Assembly: GCA_016893485.2 (NCBI GenBank)
Contig: JAFEKX020000001.1
Span: forward strand, 5,146,001-5,210,000
Origin: Streptomyces sp. P3
GTDB taxonomy: Bacteria; Actinomycetota; Actinomycetes; Streptomycetales; Streptomycetaceae
Direction of reading: 5' to 3'
DNA length: 64,000 nucleotides
Shown: one piece after another, positions 49,472 through 58,171 of the stretch
Position numbering within the stretch: position 1 is the first letter of the stretch
Layout: each line of letters starts with the position of its first letter
Notes under the pieces: model-generated
What the model saw: the letters and a program-made list of their open reading frames with translations, nothing else
Databases searched by the model: none
Told to the model about the DNA's origin: nothing
Translations under genes and position numbers: made by a program

Positions 49472-50763
49472 GTGGAACATGCGGGAGCCGAGCCCTATTC
49501 CGACTCCGACAAGCCCTCGTGGCCGCCCGTCACCATCCCTGGCCAGCTCGGCCACCACACCGGTGAAGCCCCGACGTCCGCCAACGACGGTGCGCCTGAC
49601 GTCACTTCGGCGGATCAGCCCGCCGAGGAGGTAGTGCCGGATCCGGATCCGACGCCCGGCTCGGTGCTGCTGGACGAACTGCGCGGGCAGATAGCGAAGT
49701 TCGTGATCCTGCCCTCGTCCGAGGCGCTGGACGCGGTCATGTTGTGGGTGGCGGCGACGCATCTCCAGCCCGCGTGGCAGCACGCGCGCCGTCTGGCGGT
49801 GGTGGGACCGGCGAAGCGGTGCGGCAAGTCACGGCTGCTGGACGTGCTGACCGAGACGGTCCACGAGCCGATGCTCACCATCAACACCACACCGGCGGCC
49901 ATCTTCCGGTCGATCACCGAGGAGAACCCGCCCACGCTCCTGGTGGACGAGGCGGACACCATCTTCGGCACCCCGAAGGTGGCCGAGAAGAACGAGGAGA
50001 TGCGCGGCCTGCTCAACGCCGGCCACCAGCGCAACCGGTACGTCACCCGGGTCGTCGGCAACGACCACACCCGCACCGCTTCGCGACCTTCGCCATGGCG
50101 GCCATGGCGGGGATCGGTGACCTGCCCGACACGATCATGGACCGGGCCATCGTGATCCGGATGCGGCGCCGGGCCGAGGGCGAGAAGGTCAAGCCCTTCC
50201 GCTCCCGCCGCGACATCCCGGCCCTGCATGAACTGCGGGACCGCATCGCTACCTGGGCCAGGCCGTTGCTGGACGAGGCGGCAGAGCTGGAGCCGGTCAT
50301 GCCGGTGGAAGACCGGGCGGCCGACACCTGGGAGCCCTTGGTCATCGTCGCCGACCTGGCCGCCGGGTCCTGGCCCCGCCGCGCCCGTACGGCGTGTGCG
50401 CGGATGGTGGCCACTGAGGTCGAGGCGGAGGAGGAGCGACCCGGCGGCGCGCGCATCCTCGCCGACATCCGCCGGGTCTTCGTCGCCCAGCGCGAGGCGG
50501 ACAGCCTCTCCACGGACGAGCTGCTGTACCACCTGCGCAAGGACGCCGAGGCCCCGTGGGCGGAGTGGGGGCGCAGCGGGCTGGACTCCCGCGTTCTGGC
50601 ACGGATGCTCAGCCCGTACGCCATCAAGCCAGGCATCGTCCGCCTCGCCGACGGAACCCAGCGCAAGGGCTACATGCGCAACAAGTTCCTCGACGCCTGG
50701 CGGCGCTACTGCCCCACCATCCACCCGGTGGACGCCGGGCCTAGCGCCTCCGCCTCGGCCTGA
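49472..50763 (+). CDS. DUF3631-type ATPase
   Basis: GTG 49472, with AAAGGAG eight bases upstream, was chosen over longer in-frame versions. Walker A is VVGPAKRCGKSRLLD and Walker B PPTLLVDEADTIF; NRYVTRVVGND and DTIMDRAIVIRMRRR follow. The C-terminal half (ILADIRRVFVAQREADSLST... YAIKPGIVRLADGTQRKGY) is the DUF3631 helical domain found beside plasmid- and AICE-type replication primases. It probably acts on DNA of the element (replication or stability). One C lost near 50078 breaks the frame. Confidence 0.82.
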
Positions 50764-50780
50764 GGCCCGCATCCCCGGGT

Positions 50781-51110
50781 GGCCGTCCCTGCCGTCCCTG
50801 CCGTGATCCCGCAGGTAAAACGGCATGCAGACAAGACGGCAACCGGGGGCAAGACGGCAACGCGATCATGAAGGCCGCGTTGCGGGGCCGGGACCACGTC
50901 CCGATCCGTCTTGTGCCGTCCCGCGCGTCCCCGCCGTATCGCCGCAGGTCAGGGTGTCAGCCGCCGGGACGGCACATCACCACCACGCCGTCCCGGCCGA
51001 ACAGGTCGGAGAACGCCTCCGGCATCGGCCGGGACGGCAGACCAAACCGAGTGCCGTACCTGCCGTGACCTGCGCTTGCAACGGCCAAGACGGCAAAGAC
51101 GGACCACGCC
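50781..51110. repeat. Iteron-like array of ACGGCA / TGCCGT words
   Basis: In a 367-bp gene-free stretch the word tgccgt or its complement acggca recurs about twelve times in both orientations. aagacggcaa occurs exactly three times (50833-50842, 50851-50860, 51087-51096), and gtccctgccgt occurs in tandem near 50785-50802. It lies between the ATPase and DUF2637 genes and looks like a replication origin or oriT/operator field of the element. Confidence 0.55.
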
Positions 51111-51130
51111 AACGCCCAGGAGCACCCCGC

Positions 51131-52033
51131 TTGACGAACCTCTCCACCGCCAGCAACCCAGACGAACGCCTCGACGAGGGACGGCCGACCACGACCCAGG
51201 AGGCTGCCGAGCGATTCACGCTCATCGCAGCGGGTGTGGTCATCGTGGCCCTCACGGCCGGCGGGTTCTGGCTTTCGTACGCGCATCTCGCCGAGGTCGC
51301 CGGACAACACGGGCTCAGGAACTCCCCGGTCCGCCAGTGGGCCTGGCCCGCGACCCTGGACGCGTTCATCATCGCGGGCGAACTGCTCATGCTCCGCGCT
51401 GGTTTGCGTCAAGCGACCGACGGGTGGGCCATCGCCCTCACCGCCACCGGATCGGTCGGCTCCATCGCACTCAACGTGGCCGGCGTCAGCGGCACGGGAA
51501 ACGCCAGCACTGTGCCCTTGCTCGACTACGTGGTCGCCGCGGTTCCCCCGACCGCCGCGCTGCTGGCCTTCGGTGTCCTGATGCGGCAGATCCACCAACT
51601 CGTTGCCGAGCCCTCCGGCGCAGCGCAACGCCACAACTCTGCTGACCGCAGCCACAACGGCACCCAGATCGTCGAACTTGCGGAAGACAGTGCCAGCCAG
51701 CCGGAGCCAGCCGCTCTCCAAGTGGCGGACCGGCACACGGACATGGCGCAGGCTGCCACCAATCTGCCGGCGCCTCCGCATCCTTCGGACGAGCCGGAAG
51801 ACCAAGAGTCCAGCACGGTCTCCGAGGAGTTCCTCACCATCGCCCGTACCGCGCCACTCGGACGGGGTGGCCGCGCTTCGCGTCGCCACATCGAAGCAGC
51901 GATACGGGGCACGGGCCTGTCCATCGGCAGGGCCGACGCGGAAAAGATCAAGGACGCCTTGCAGACCGAACTCGACGAGGCCGCCTCTCAGCGGCAGGCC
52001 GAACACGACAGGGCACCTGCCCGCACCTTCTGA
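51131..52033 (+). CDS. DUF2637 membrane protein
   Basis: TTG 51131 after CAGGAGCACCCCGC. Four helices, with FTLIAAGVVIVALTAGGFWLS first, then WPATLDAFIIAGELLMLRAG, ALTATGSVGSIALNVAG and DYVVAAVPPTAALLAFGVLM, give the DUF2637 fold of Streptomyces mobile elements (Spd-like). The cytoplasmic C-terminus ends in a helical, possibly DNA-binding segment (SRRHIEAAIRGTGLSIGRAD). It may support transfer or anchor the relaxosome. It is intact. Confidence 0.85.
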   Translation: MTNLSTASNPDERLDEGRPTTTQEAAERFTLIAAGVVIVALTAGGFWLSYAHLAEVAGQHGLRNSPVRQWAWPATLDAFIIAGELLMLRAGLRQATDGWAIALTATGSVGSIALNVAGVSGTGNASTVPLLDYVVAAVPPTAALLAFGVLMRQIHQLVAEPSGAAQRHNSADRSHNGTQIVELAEDSASQPEPAALQVADRHTDMAQAATNLPAPPHPSDEPEDQESSTVSEEFLTIARTAPLGRGGRASRRHIEAAIRGTGLSIGRADAEKIKDALQTELDEAASQRQAEHDRAPARTF

Positions 52034-52078
52034 GTCCGCAGCTTCCCGCCCCACGAACGCGCCACGGAGAACTCCCTC

Positions 52079-52721
52079 ATGCACGACCCGGGCTACAAAC
52101 TCCCCACTACTCAGCGGGAGATGACCACCACCGCAACCCAGCCAGCAAGGTATCCCGTTGGACCGTCCAAGGGCCGGTCCAACGAGGGTGCCTCCGCCCC
52201 GGGGTGGCGGAGGGGCTCGGGCACCAGGGGTGCCCGAGCAGGACAAGCTCGTCGAGACCGCCGCCGTTCCGCTGACGCGAGCAGCCGATGCCGCCGCGCT
52301 GCACCGCGTCGCCCGCCGCCGTCAGCGTGAACCCGTCCAGCGCAAAGAGCGTGTCGACGTGCGCTACAGCGCCGACGAGAAGACCGCGATCCTCGCCAAG
52401 GCCCGGTCTCTGAACATCGCCGGCGCCCACTACGTCGGCGCCGTCGTCATGGCCCACCTCCACGGTGACCTCGCCCTGCCCGGCCAGCGCACCCCACTCG
52501 ACGACTACATCGACGAACTGACCGCCCTGCGCAGCGAGGTTGCCAAGATCGGCCACAACATCAACCAGATCACCAAGAAGCTCAACTCCGGCGGCCATCC
52601 ACACCCTGGGGACAACGCCATGCTTGCCCAGGTCGAACCCGCCTTGGAGGCAGTAGGCGCCACCGTCGGCCACATCGCGTCCGCCGCGAACCAAGCCGTC
52701 GCCAAAAAGTCCGCCCGATGA
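52079..52721 (+). CDS. mobC: Mobilization auxiliary protein (MobC-like)
   Basis: ATG 52079 with GGAGA at 8-base spacing. A ribbon-helix-helix-like core reads VDVRYSADEKTAILAKARSL, and the MobC signature follows: DDYIDELTALRSEVAKIGHNINQITKKLN, quoted here as its parts AKIGHNINQ and ITKKLNSGG. One G lost near 52229 (caggggtgcc) joins the Gly/Arg-rich head to VPEQDKLVE. The stop overlaps the relaxase start (ATGA). It helps the relaxase open oriT. Confidence 0.85.
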
Positions 52722-54427
52722 TCGCGAAGATCAGTGGCGGCACGGACACCGCGGGCCTGATCCGGTACCTGTTCGACACGAAGAAGGCCAAGGACCACAC
52801 CGACCCCCACCTGGTCGCCTCCTGGGACGGCTTCGCCCCCGATCCCGGCCGCGCCGACGACTTCGACGCGACTCGAAAGCTCCTCGTGGCCGACCTCGAC
52901 CTGCACGTCAAACAGTGCCGGCGACTGGGCCGCGCCCCGAGAAGCACACGTGGCACTGCTCGATCCGGGCCGCCGAGAGCGACCGCCACCTCAGCGACGA
53001 CGAGTGGGCCGACATCGCCCGCCGGGTCGCCGCGGCCACTGGCATCGCACCCGACGGCGACCCTGACGGCTGCCGTTGGGTCGCCGTCCGCCACGCGCCG
53101 GACCACATCCACATCGCCGCCACCAAGGTCCGCGCCGACCTGCGTACGGCCCGCCACTGGAACGACTACCTCACCGCCGACCGTGAACTCGCCGCGATCG
53201 AGAAGGAATACGGCCTCTTCCAGGTCGTCCGCGGTGACCGCACCGCTGCCAAGCGGCCCACCCGCGCCGAACAGGAGAAGGCCCGCCGCGCCGGCCACGA
53301 CAAGACTGCCCGCGAACGCCTGCGGGCCACGGTCCGCACCGCAGTGGCCGCCGCCTCCACCATCGAGGAGTTCGTCGACCTGCTCAGCCACCTCGACGGC
53401 GTATTCGTCGAAGTCGTGCACTTCCCCTCAGGCGACGTACGGGGATACAAGGTCGCCGTCGCGGACGACGCCCAGGGACCCATCTGGTACTCCGGCTCCA
53501 AACTCGCCCCAGACCTGTCCCTCCCCAAGATCCAAGAACGCCTGGCGAGCATGGGACCGCAGCCCACTGGCCAGCCGGGCAGGCGCAGGCCCAACCCCTG
53601 GCACCAGGCCACCGCCGCAGCCGAACGCATACCCCACCACTTCGACCAACCCGACGACGAAGCCTCCCAAGCACACCTGGCCGCCTTCGGTGAAACCCTC
53701 GACGCCCTTCCCCTCGTCACATCCCAAGCCATGCGTCCTCAACTCCGAGAGGCGGCAAGCGCGTTCGAGCGCGCCACCCGCTCCCGCATCCACGCCGAAC
53801 ACCACCACGCCCGCGCCCCTGCGCGGCGCCGTACGCACGATGCTCCGCGAACCCGCGCCCAAAGACGCAGCCGTCCTGGCGATGTTCCTCGACGCCGCGA
53901 TCCTCGTCGTCATCGCCGCCGCCCGCTGGCACCAGCTCCACCATCACGACCAACAAGTCACCGCCGCGCGCGAGACGCTCATCCATCTCCAGGCCGCTTA
54001 CAGCCAAGCCGCAATTGCGCCTCTGGCTGCTCTCGCGCAACGCCGACCGCCCCAGCAGACGGTCGACCGACACATCCGACACCTGCGCCAGGCCGTGCCC
54101 CACCATGTCGAGAAGGTCGTCGATGACCCGGCCTTCGCCGCCCTCACCGCCACCCTCGCCGAGGCCGAGGCAGCGGGCCATGATCCGGAGCGGCTCCTCC
54201 AGCAGGCCGCCGATCAACGCGCCCTGGACGACGCCGACTCTCCCGCACGAGTCCTGACCTGGCGTATCCAACGCCTCAGCACACGACCGGCGCCCAGCGC
54301 ACGAGCCCGTGCTGCGCAGGCACGCAGCACAGTACGGACCGGCAGCGCACCACAACTCCCCGATGCCGCAGGCCACACATCCGCTGCCATCCCGACCTCA
54401 CAACCGCCGCAAGCAAGGCGGCGCTGA
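52718..54427 (+). CDS. mobA: Relaxase / mobilization nuclease
   Basis: About 570 aa, ATG 52718. The N-terminal MIAKISGGTDTAGLIRYLF is the usual start of MobA/VirD2-type relaxases of Actinobacteria. The metal-binding motif III is WVAVRHAPDHIHIAATKVR (H-x-D-H-x-H style). The later part is a long helical tail with a hydrophobic stretch, AVLAMFLDAAILVVIAAARW. Frame slips lie near 52935 and 53820. It nicks oriT and pilots the strand during conjugation driven by a helper element. It ends flush against the convergent flavoprotein gene. Confidence 0.87.
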   Translation: MIAKISGGTDTAGLIRYLFDTKKAKDHTDPHLVASWDGFAPDPGRADDFDATRKLLVADLDLHVKQCRRLGRAPRSTRGTARSGPPRATATSATTSGPTSPAGSPRPLASHPTATLTAAVGSPSATRRTTSTSPPPRSAPTCVRPATGTTTSPPTVNSPRSRRNTASSRSSAVTAPLPSGPPAPNRRRPAAPATTRLPANACGPRSAPQWPPPPPSRSSSTCSATSTAYSSKSCTSPQATYGDTRSPSRTTPRDPSGTPAPNSPQTCPSPRSKNAWRAWDRSPLASRAGAGPTPGTRPPPQPNAYPTTSTNPTTKPPKHTWPPSVKPSTPFPSSHPKPCVLNSERRQARSSAPPAPASTPNTTTPAPLRGAVRTMLREPAPKDAAVLAMFLDAAILVVIAAARWHQLHHHDQQVTAARETLIHLQAAYSQAAIAPLAALAQRRPPQQTVDRHIRHLRQAVPHHVEKVVDDPAFAALTATLAEAEAAGHDPERLLQQAADQRALDDADSPARVLTWRIQRLSTRPAPSARARAAQARSTVRTGSAPQLPDAAGHTSAAIPTSQPPQARRR

Positions 54428-54972
54428 TCACGATCTCGCGGACAGCCTCGGGGCAAGCAGTTCCAGCACTTCTTCCCAGCGATACCGATCCGCCCCGCCA
54501 CCCGCCTTCGGCCGATGAGGCTCGTACGACCCGATCAGTACGCCCATCTCGCGGAGCCGTTCCAGGCTCTGGCGGTACGCGGGGTGGGCGGCCTGGGCGG
54601 AGTTGAGGTACGGCAGCACGGCGACCGGTACGCCCATGGCGGTGCTTCGCACAGGATGCCGAGCGCGAGGTTGTCGGAGATCCCGGCGGCCCACTTGTTG
54701 ACGGTGTTGAAGCTGGCCGGTGCGACTGCGATCGCGTCCGCGGGTCGGGTCGGGCGCGGTTGGTCCGGTGTCCGCCAGGCCGAGCGGATGGGGAGGCCGG
54801 TCTGTGCCTCGACCGCCTCGACGTCGAGGAAGCCAAGTCCTTGCGGGGTGGCGACGACGCCAATGTCCCAGTGCTGTTCCTGTGCCGCGGTGATCAGCTT
54901 GCCGACGTCGGCGGCCACCCCGGCCGCGCAGACGACGATCTGGAGGAACGGCTTGTCGGGCTGATCACTCAC
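54428..54972 (-). CDS. Flavoprotein (PPC-decarboxylase/Dfp-like)
   Basis: About 181 aa from GTG 54972 (MSDQPDKPFLQIVVCAAGVA). The HFCD fold shows in GVVATPQGLGFLDVEAVEAQ, ADAIAVAPASFNTVNKWAAGISDNLALGIL (the PASANT-like FMN region, here APASFNTVNK) and VPVAVLPYLNSAQAAHP. Dfp/EpiD relatives bind FMN and oxidatively decarboxylate Cys-containing substrates. In Streptomyces a free-standing form often accompanies XRE/TPR regulators, as here. A frame slip lies near 54650. It overlaps the regulator by 4 bp. Confidence 0.85.
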
Positions 54973-56240
54973 GCGGGCACTCCCAGTTGGCGGCTGAAGT
55001 GGTGCAGCTCGGGCAGTGCCCGGCGGCGGTCGCGGGCTGCCATGTCGGCGACCAGTTCGCGTACGGCCGGGCGGCGGATGTCCTGGGCCGCACAGCTCTC
55101 GGCGATGCGCAGGGCCTGGTAGCCGTCGGCGAGTCTGCCCTGCTGACTGTAGGCGCGGGCGGTCTCGACCCAGAGCGCGGCCCGGCGCTCGGGGACGGGA
55201 ATGTGCCGTCGCATGAGTGGCCGCGCGGTTTCCAGCGCGATGCCGGCGTCGCCGAAGGAGACGGCCGCGCTGATCTCGTGCAAGGCCACGTTGGTGGGGC
55301 TGAAGTTCGCCCAGGCGTCGGGTCGGTCGAAGGAGACGTAGCGCGCCACCTCTTTGGCCTCGGTGAGGAAGTCCTGTGTGGTGGCGCGGTCGCCGTTTCT
55401 GCTGGCGGCGGTCGCCCCGCGGAGCAACAGCAGACCGACCGCTGCCAGGTACCGGGGCGAGCGCTGGTCGTAGGAACCGGTGAGCTGGTCGGCAGTGTGG
55501 CGGACCATGTTCACGGCCTGGGCGGTGTGCTTCTCGCGCACGAGGACGTGGGCGTGAACGCGGACACTGGCGGCGAGGACGATGGGATCCCCAGATCGCT
55601 CCGCCTCGGCCATGGCCCGACCGGCCGCGAGCCAGGCGTTGCCCTGATCGGCTCGCTTCAGTAGCAGACTCACCGACGTCTGGTACGCGGTGGCGAGCAA
55701 CCCGGACGCCTCCGCAGAGCCGGATGAGCCGCCGGCGGCGTGGCGCAGGTCGGTGATCAGACCCGGCAGCGTCCGTTCCAGATCCGTGTAGTCGCACGTG
55801 CAGAACATCCGGCGTACGTCCCGTGTCCGGTCCCGTAGCTCGTCGATGTCCAGGGCTTGCCCGGCGGCAGCAGGGCTCGTGCTTGGCAGCAGTACCTGTA
55901 CCAGCTCGAAGTGCGCTGCAGTGGACGACGGCGGAGCTGCGAGAGCTGCGACGCTCGCGGCCAGGAAGGTACGGCGGTGCATGTCCTCTGTTCCGGGGTC
56001 GGCGGGGCTGGTGTCGGAGGAGGCGGCGAGACCGAGACGGTGCGGTGGAATGTCCAGCACCTGCGCGATCTCGCGCAGCGTGCGCACGTCCTCGGTGCCC
56101 CTGCCGCTCTCCAGACGGCTCACCTTCGACTGGTGGTACCCCAGGGCGGCGGCAACCTCCGTCTGCGAACGCCGCTGTAACACGCGGGCCTGACGGATCA
56201 CTTCGCCAATCCGTCTCGCTTCACTCTGTGCCTCGGCCAT
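54969..56240 (-). CDS. XRE regulator with TPR-like domain
   Basis: 423 aa from ATG 56240. The HTH is IRQARVLQRRSQTEVAAALGYHQSKVSRLESG. Helical repeats follow (LLATAYQTSVSLLLKRADQG, AWLAAGRAMAEAERSGDPI, AALWVETARAYSQQGRLADGY), a sensor-type solenoid. It is intact. It is divergent from the HATPase/MurA operon across 176 bp and co-translated with the flavoprotein, so it is the best candidate for the local regulator. Confidence 0.88.
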   Translation of the reverse strand: MAEAQSEARRIGEVIRQARVLQRRSQTEVAAALGYHQSKVSRLESGRGTEDVRTLREIAQVLDIPPHRLGLAASSDTSPADPGTEDMHRRTFLAASVAALAAPPSSTAAHFELVQVLLPSTSPAAAGQALDIDELRDRTRDVRRMFCTCDYTDLERTLPGLITDLRHAAGGSSGSAEASGLLATAYQTSVSLLLKRADQGNAWLAAGRAMAEAERSGDPIVLAASVRVHAHVLVREKHTAQAVNMVRHTADQLTGSYDQRSPRYLAAVGLLLLRGATAASRNGDRATTQDFLTEAKEVARYVSFDRPDAWANFSPTNVALHEISAAVSFGDAGIALETARPLMRRHIPVPERRAALWVETARAYSQQGRLADGYQALRIAESCAAQDIRRPAVRELVADMAARDRRRALPELHHFSRQLGVPA

Positions 56241-56305
56241 CTGTGCCACGGCCCCTTCTGCCGTCGCCGATCCTGCCTGCTCAACCGAGCGTAACCGAGC
56301 GGCAA

Positions 56306-56334
56306 TTGACCGCGATGCAGCTCCTGCATAAGTC
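56306..56334 (+). promoter_or_regulatory. Candidate promoter and operator of the cargo operon
   Basis: TTGACC at 56306-56311, a 17-bp spacer, then TAAGTC at 56329-56334. The spacer holds a perfect inverted repeat, atgcag-ctc-ctgcat (56315-56329). A direct repeat of taaccgagcg-like words lies just upstream (56283-56301). It is placed 82 bp before the HATPase start, within the divergent gap 56241-56416. Confidence 0.5.
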
Positions 56335-56416
56335 ATGCGGCGCCGGCACACGGCGTGGCCCCGCCTGCCTCCGAAGCGGTTGCGTGGAGCTGCCACACCG
56401 ATCCAGGAGGCCGCTC

Positions 56417-56848
56417 ATGGAAGCGCATCAGATCCATTTCCCCGTTCTTGGCACACCTGCTGCCGCCAGCTCCGCGCGTCGGCAACTCGCCATCGGGATA
56501 CGGGCCTGGGACGCCTCCCTCGATCAGGAACTCCTGGAGACAGCGGAGTTGGTCGCAGCCGAGTTGCTCGCCAACGCGGTACGGCACGCGGGCCATGGCC
56601 CCATCTCGGCCGGCGCCCGCCTGAACGACGAACGCTTGCTGATCGAGGTGACCGATGCCAGCTCCAAGGCCCCACAGGTCGGACTGCCGGACGCGGAAGA
56701 GGAAGGCGGGCGCGGCCTGTTCATCGTCGCCGCCCTTGCGGACCGCCACGGGATCGACCCGCTGCCGTCCGGCAAGCGGTGCTGGGCCGAGTTCAAGGTC
56801 AGCGGTCCGGACCAGCCCTCACGATGCCTTCCCCTGCAAAGGAGTTGA
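56417..56848 (+). CDS. SpoIIAB/RsbW-like ATP-binding protein
   Basis: 143 aa, ATG 56417 after CCAGGAGG. A GHKL ATPase fold: N-box ELVAAELLANAVRHAG, G1 box EVTDAS (D conserved), G2 region EEGGRGLFIVAALADRHG. It lacks a histidine-kinase phospho-acceptor domain, so it belongs to the Streptomyces anti-sigma-factor-like HATPases. It ends 3 bp before the MurA-like gene and heads that operon, perhaps as a regulatory partner. Confidence 0.87.
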   Translation: MEAHQIHFPVLGTPAAASSARRQLAIGIRAWDASLDQELLETAELVAAELLANAVRHAGHGPISAGARLNDERLLIEVTDASSKAPQVGLPDAEEEGGRGLFIVAALADRHGIDPLPSGKRCWAEFKVSGPDQPSRCLPLQRS

Positions 56849-56851
56849 CGG

Positions 56852-58171
56852 TTGACAGCCGTACGGATCCCTCCAATCGCCGCCGAAGTGGTCGCCATCC
56901 GGCCCGGCACCTCTCTCACCGGTTCCGTGACAGTCGACGGGTCCAAGAACGCGGCCCTGCCCCTCCTGGCCGCCGCCGCGGCCCTGCACCGTCCGGTACA
57001 CCTGGGCAACGTCCCGGCGAACACCGACGTCGAAACGATGCTCACCCTGCTCCAGCAGTCCGGCTGGCACACGGCCCGCCCTGTCGCCGATCCGCACACC
57101 GCGGTCATCCTGCCCAGCGACAGGCCGCAAGCGGGGCCCGACCCCGAGACCGCCGCACGTATCCGAGCCTCGTACTACCTCGTACCAGCGCTGCTCGGTG
57201 CATACGGACGGGCCCGACTTCCCTGGCCAGGCGGATGCCGGATCGGGGAACGCGGCATGGAACAACACTTCACGGTCTACGAGCGCTTCGGCGACCGTAC
57301 GACCGTCGACGACCGGGGCTACCTCGTGGAAGCAGCCGCCGCACGGACCGGAACGGTTTCGATCATGCTGCCCTTCCGCTCCCGAGGCGCGACCATCGCC
57401 GCGGTCCTGCGCACCGTCGTGGCCGGACGGCCACTGCGGCTGGAAGGGCCCAACCTCTCGCCGGAAGTCCTCAGCGTCGTAGAGGCGTTACGGCTGGCCG
57501 GATGGCAGTGCCGAGTCAGCGAGTCTCTTCTTTCGCTCGCGCCGCCCCCGTCCGCCCCCACGGAGACCATCGCCTGGAAGGTGCCCGGCGACAAGATCGA
57601 GGCAGGCACGCTGGCCTGTGCCGTCGCCGTGACGGGCGGCGAGGCACGTATCTGCGGCGTACGCGGCGATGACGTCGTTCCCCTGGTCAGCGCTCTACGA
57701 CAGCTCGGTGTGCCCGCGAGCACCGAGGACGACGTACTGACCATCCATGCCCACGACACCCGCCCCACCAGCCGTCCGCTACGAGCCGTCGCCTCCCTCG
57801 CCCCCGGCGGCCTGGACGCCGACTTCGAACCGCCCCTGATGGCCTTGGCCCTCACCCGCCCCGGCACCCATCTCTTCTCCGACACCATCAACCCCGGCCG
57901 CCACGGCAACCTCCTGCCCCAATTCGCCCGCCTCGGCGCCGAGATCCACGACCTGTCGCCCACCAAGTGCCGTCTCACTGGCCCGCAGCAGTTGACCGGG
58001 ACCGGAGTGGAGGCCGCCGACATCCGCACGGGCTCCGCCCTGCTCATCGCCGGCCTCACCGCACGCGGTGTCACCACGTTGGGCGGCCTCGACCAACTCC
58101 GGCGCGGACACGCCGACTTGCCCACCAAACTGCACGCCCTCGGCGCCGACATCTGCGAGGTCACCCCATGA
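56852..58171 (+). CDS. MurA-like enolpyruvyl transferase
   Basis: 439 aa from TTG 56852, with AAAGGAG 7 bases upstream. Full-length EPT fold: the substrate and PEP Lys-Asn are in VDGSKNAALPLLA (K32, N33). The catalytic Cys loop is PGGCRIGERGMEQHF (C129, aligning with E. coli MurA Cys115). Further conserved parts are VPGDKIEAGTLACAVAVTGG, LDADFEPPLMALAL (an Asp at the Asp305 position), NPGRHGNL (Arg331-like) and DIRTGSALLIAGLTARG. The surrounding sequence is divergent from housekeeping MurA, and the partner genes are not cell-wall genes. Nikkomycin and polyoxin clusters use such an enzyme on UMP; a nucleotide acceptor is plausible here. UDP-GlcNAc cannot be excluded. Confidence 0.9.
   Translation: MTAVRIPPIAAEVVAIRPGTSLTGSVTVDGSKNAALPLLAAAAALHRPVHLGNVPANTDVETMLTLLQQSGWHTARPVADPHTAVILPSDRPQAGPDPETAARIRASYYLVPALLGAYGRARLPWPGGCRIGERGMEQHFTVYERFGDRTTVDDRGYLVEAAAARTGTVSIMLPFRSRGATIAAVLRTVVAGRPLRLEGPNLSPEVLSVVEALRLAGWQCRVSESLLSLAPPPSAPTETIAWKVPGDKIEAGTLACAVAVTGGEARICGVRGDDVVPLVSALRQLGVPASTEDDVLTIHAHDTRPTSRPLRAVASLAPGGLDADFEPPLMALALTRPGTHLFSDTINPGRHGNLLPQFARLGAEIHDLSPTKCRLTGPQQLTGTGVEAADIRTGSALLIAGLTARGVTTLGGLDQLRRGHADLPTKLHALGADICEVTP

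Noticed and set aside
56852..58171. The MurA-like gene as the housekeeping cell-wall murA
   Set aside because: It is embedded in a mobile element, translationally coupled to nucleotidase and Dcd-like genes, and divergent outside the active-site motifs.
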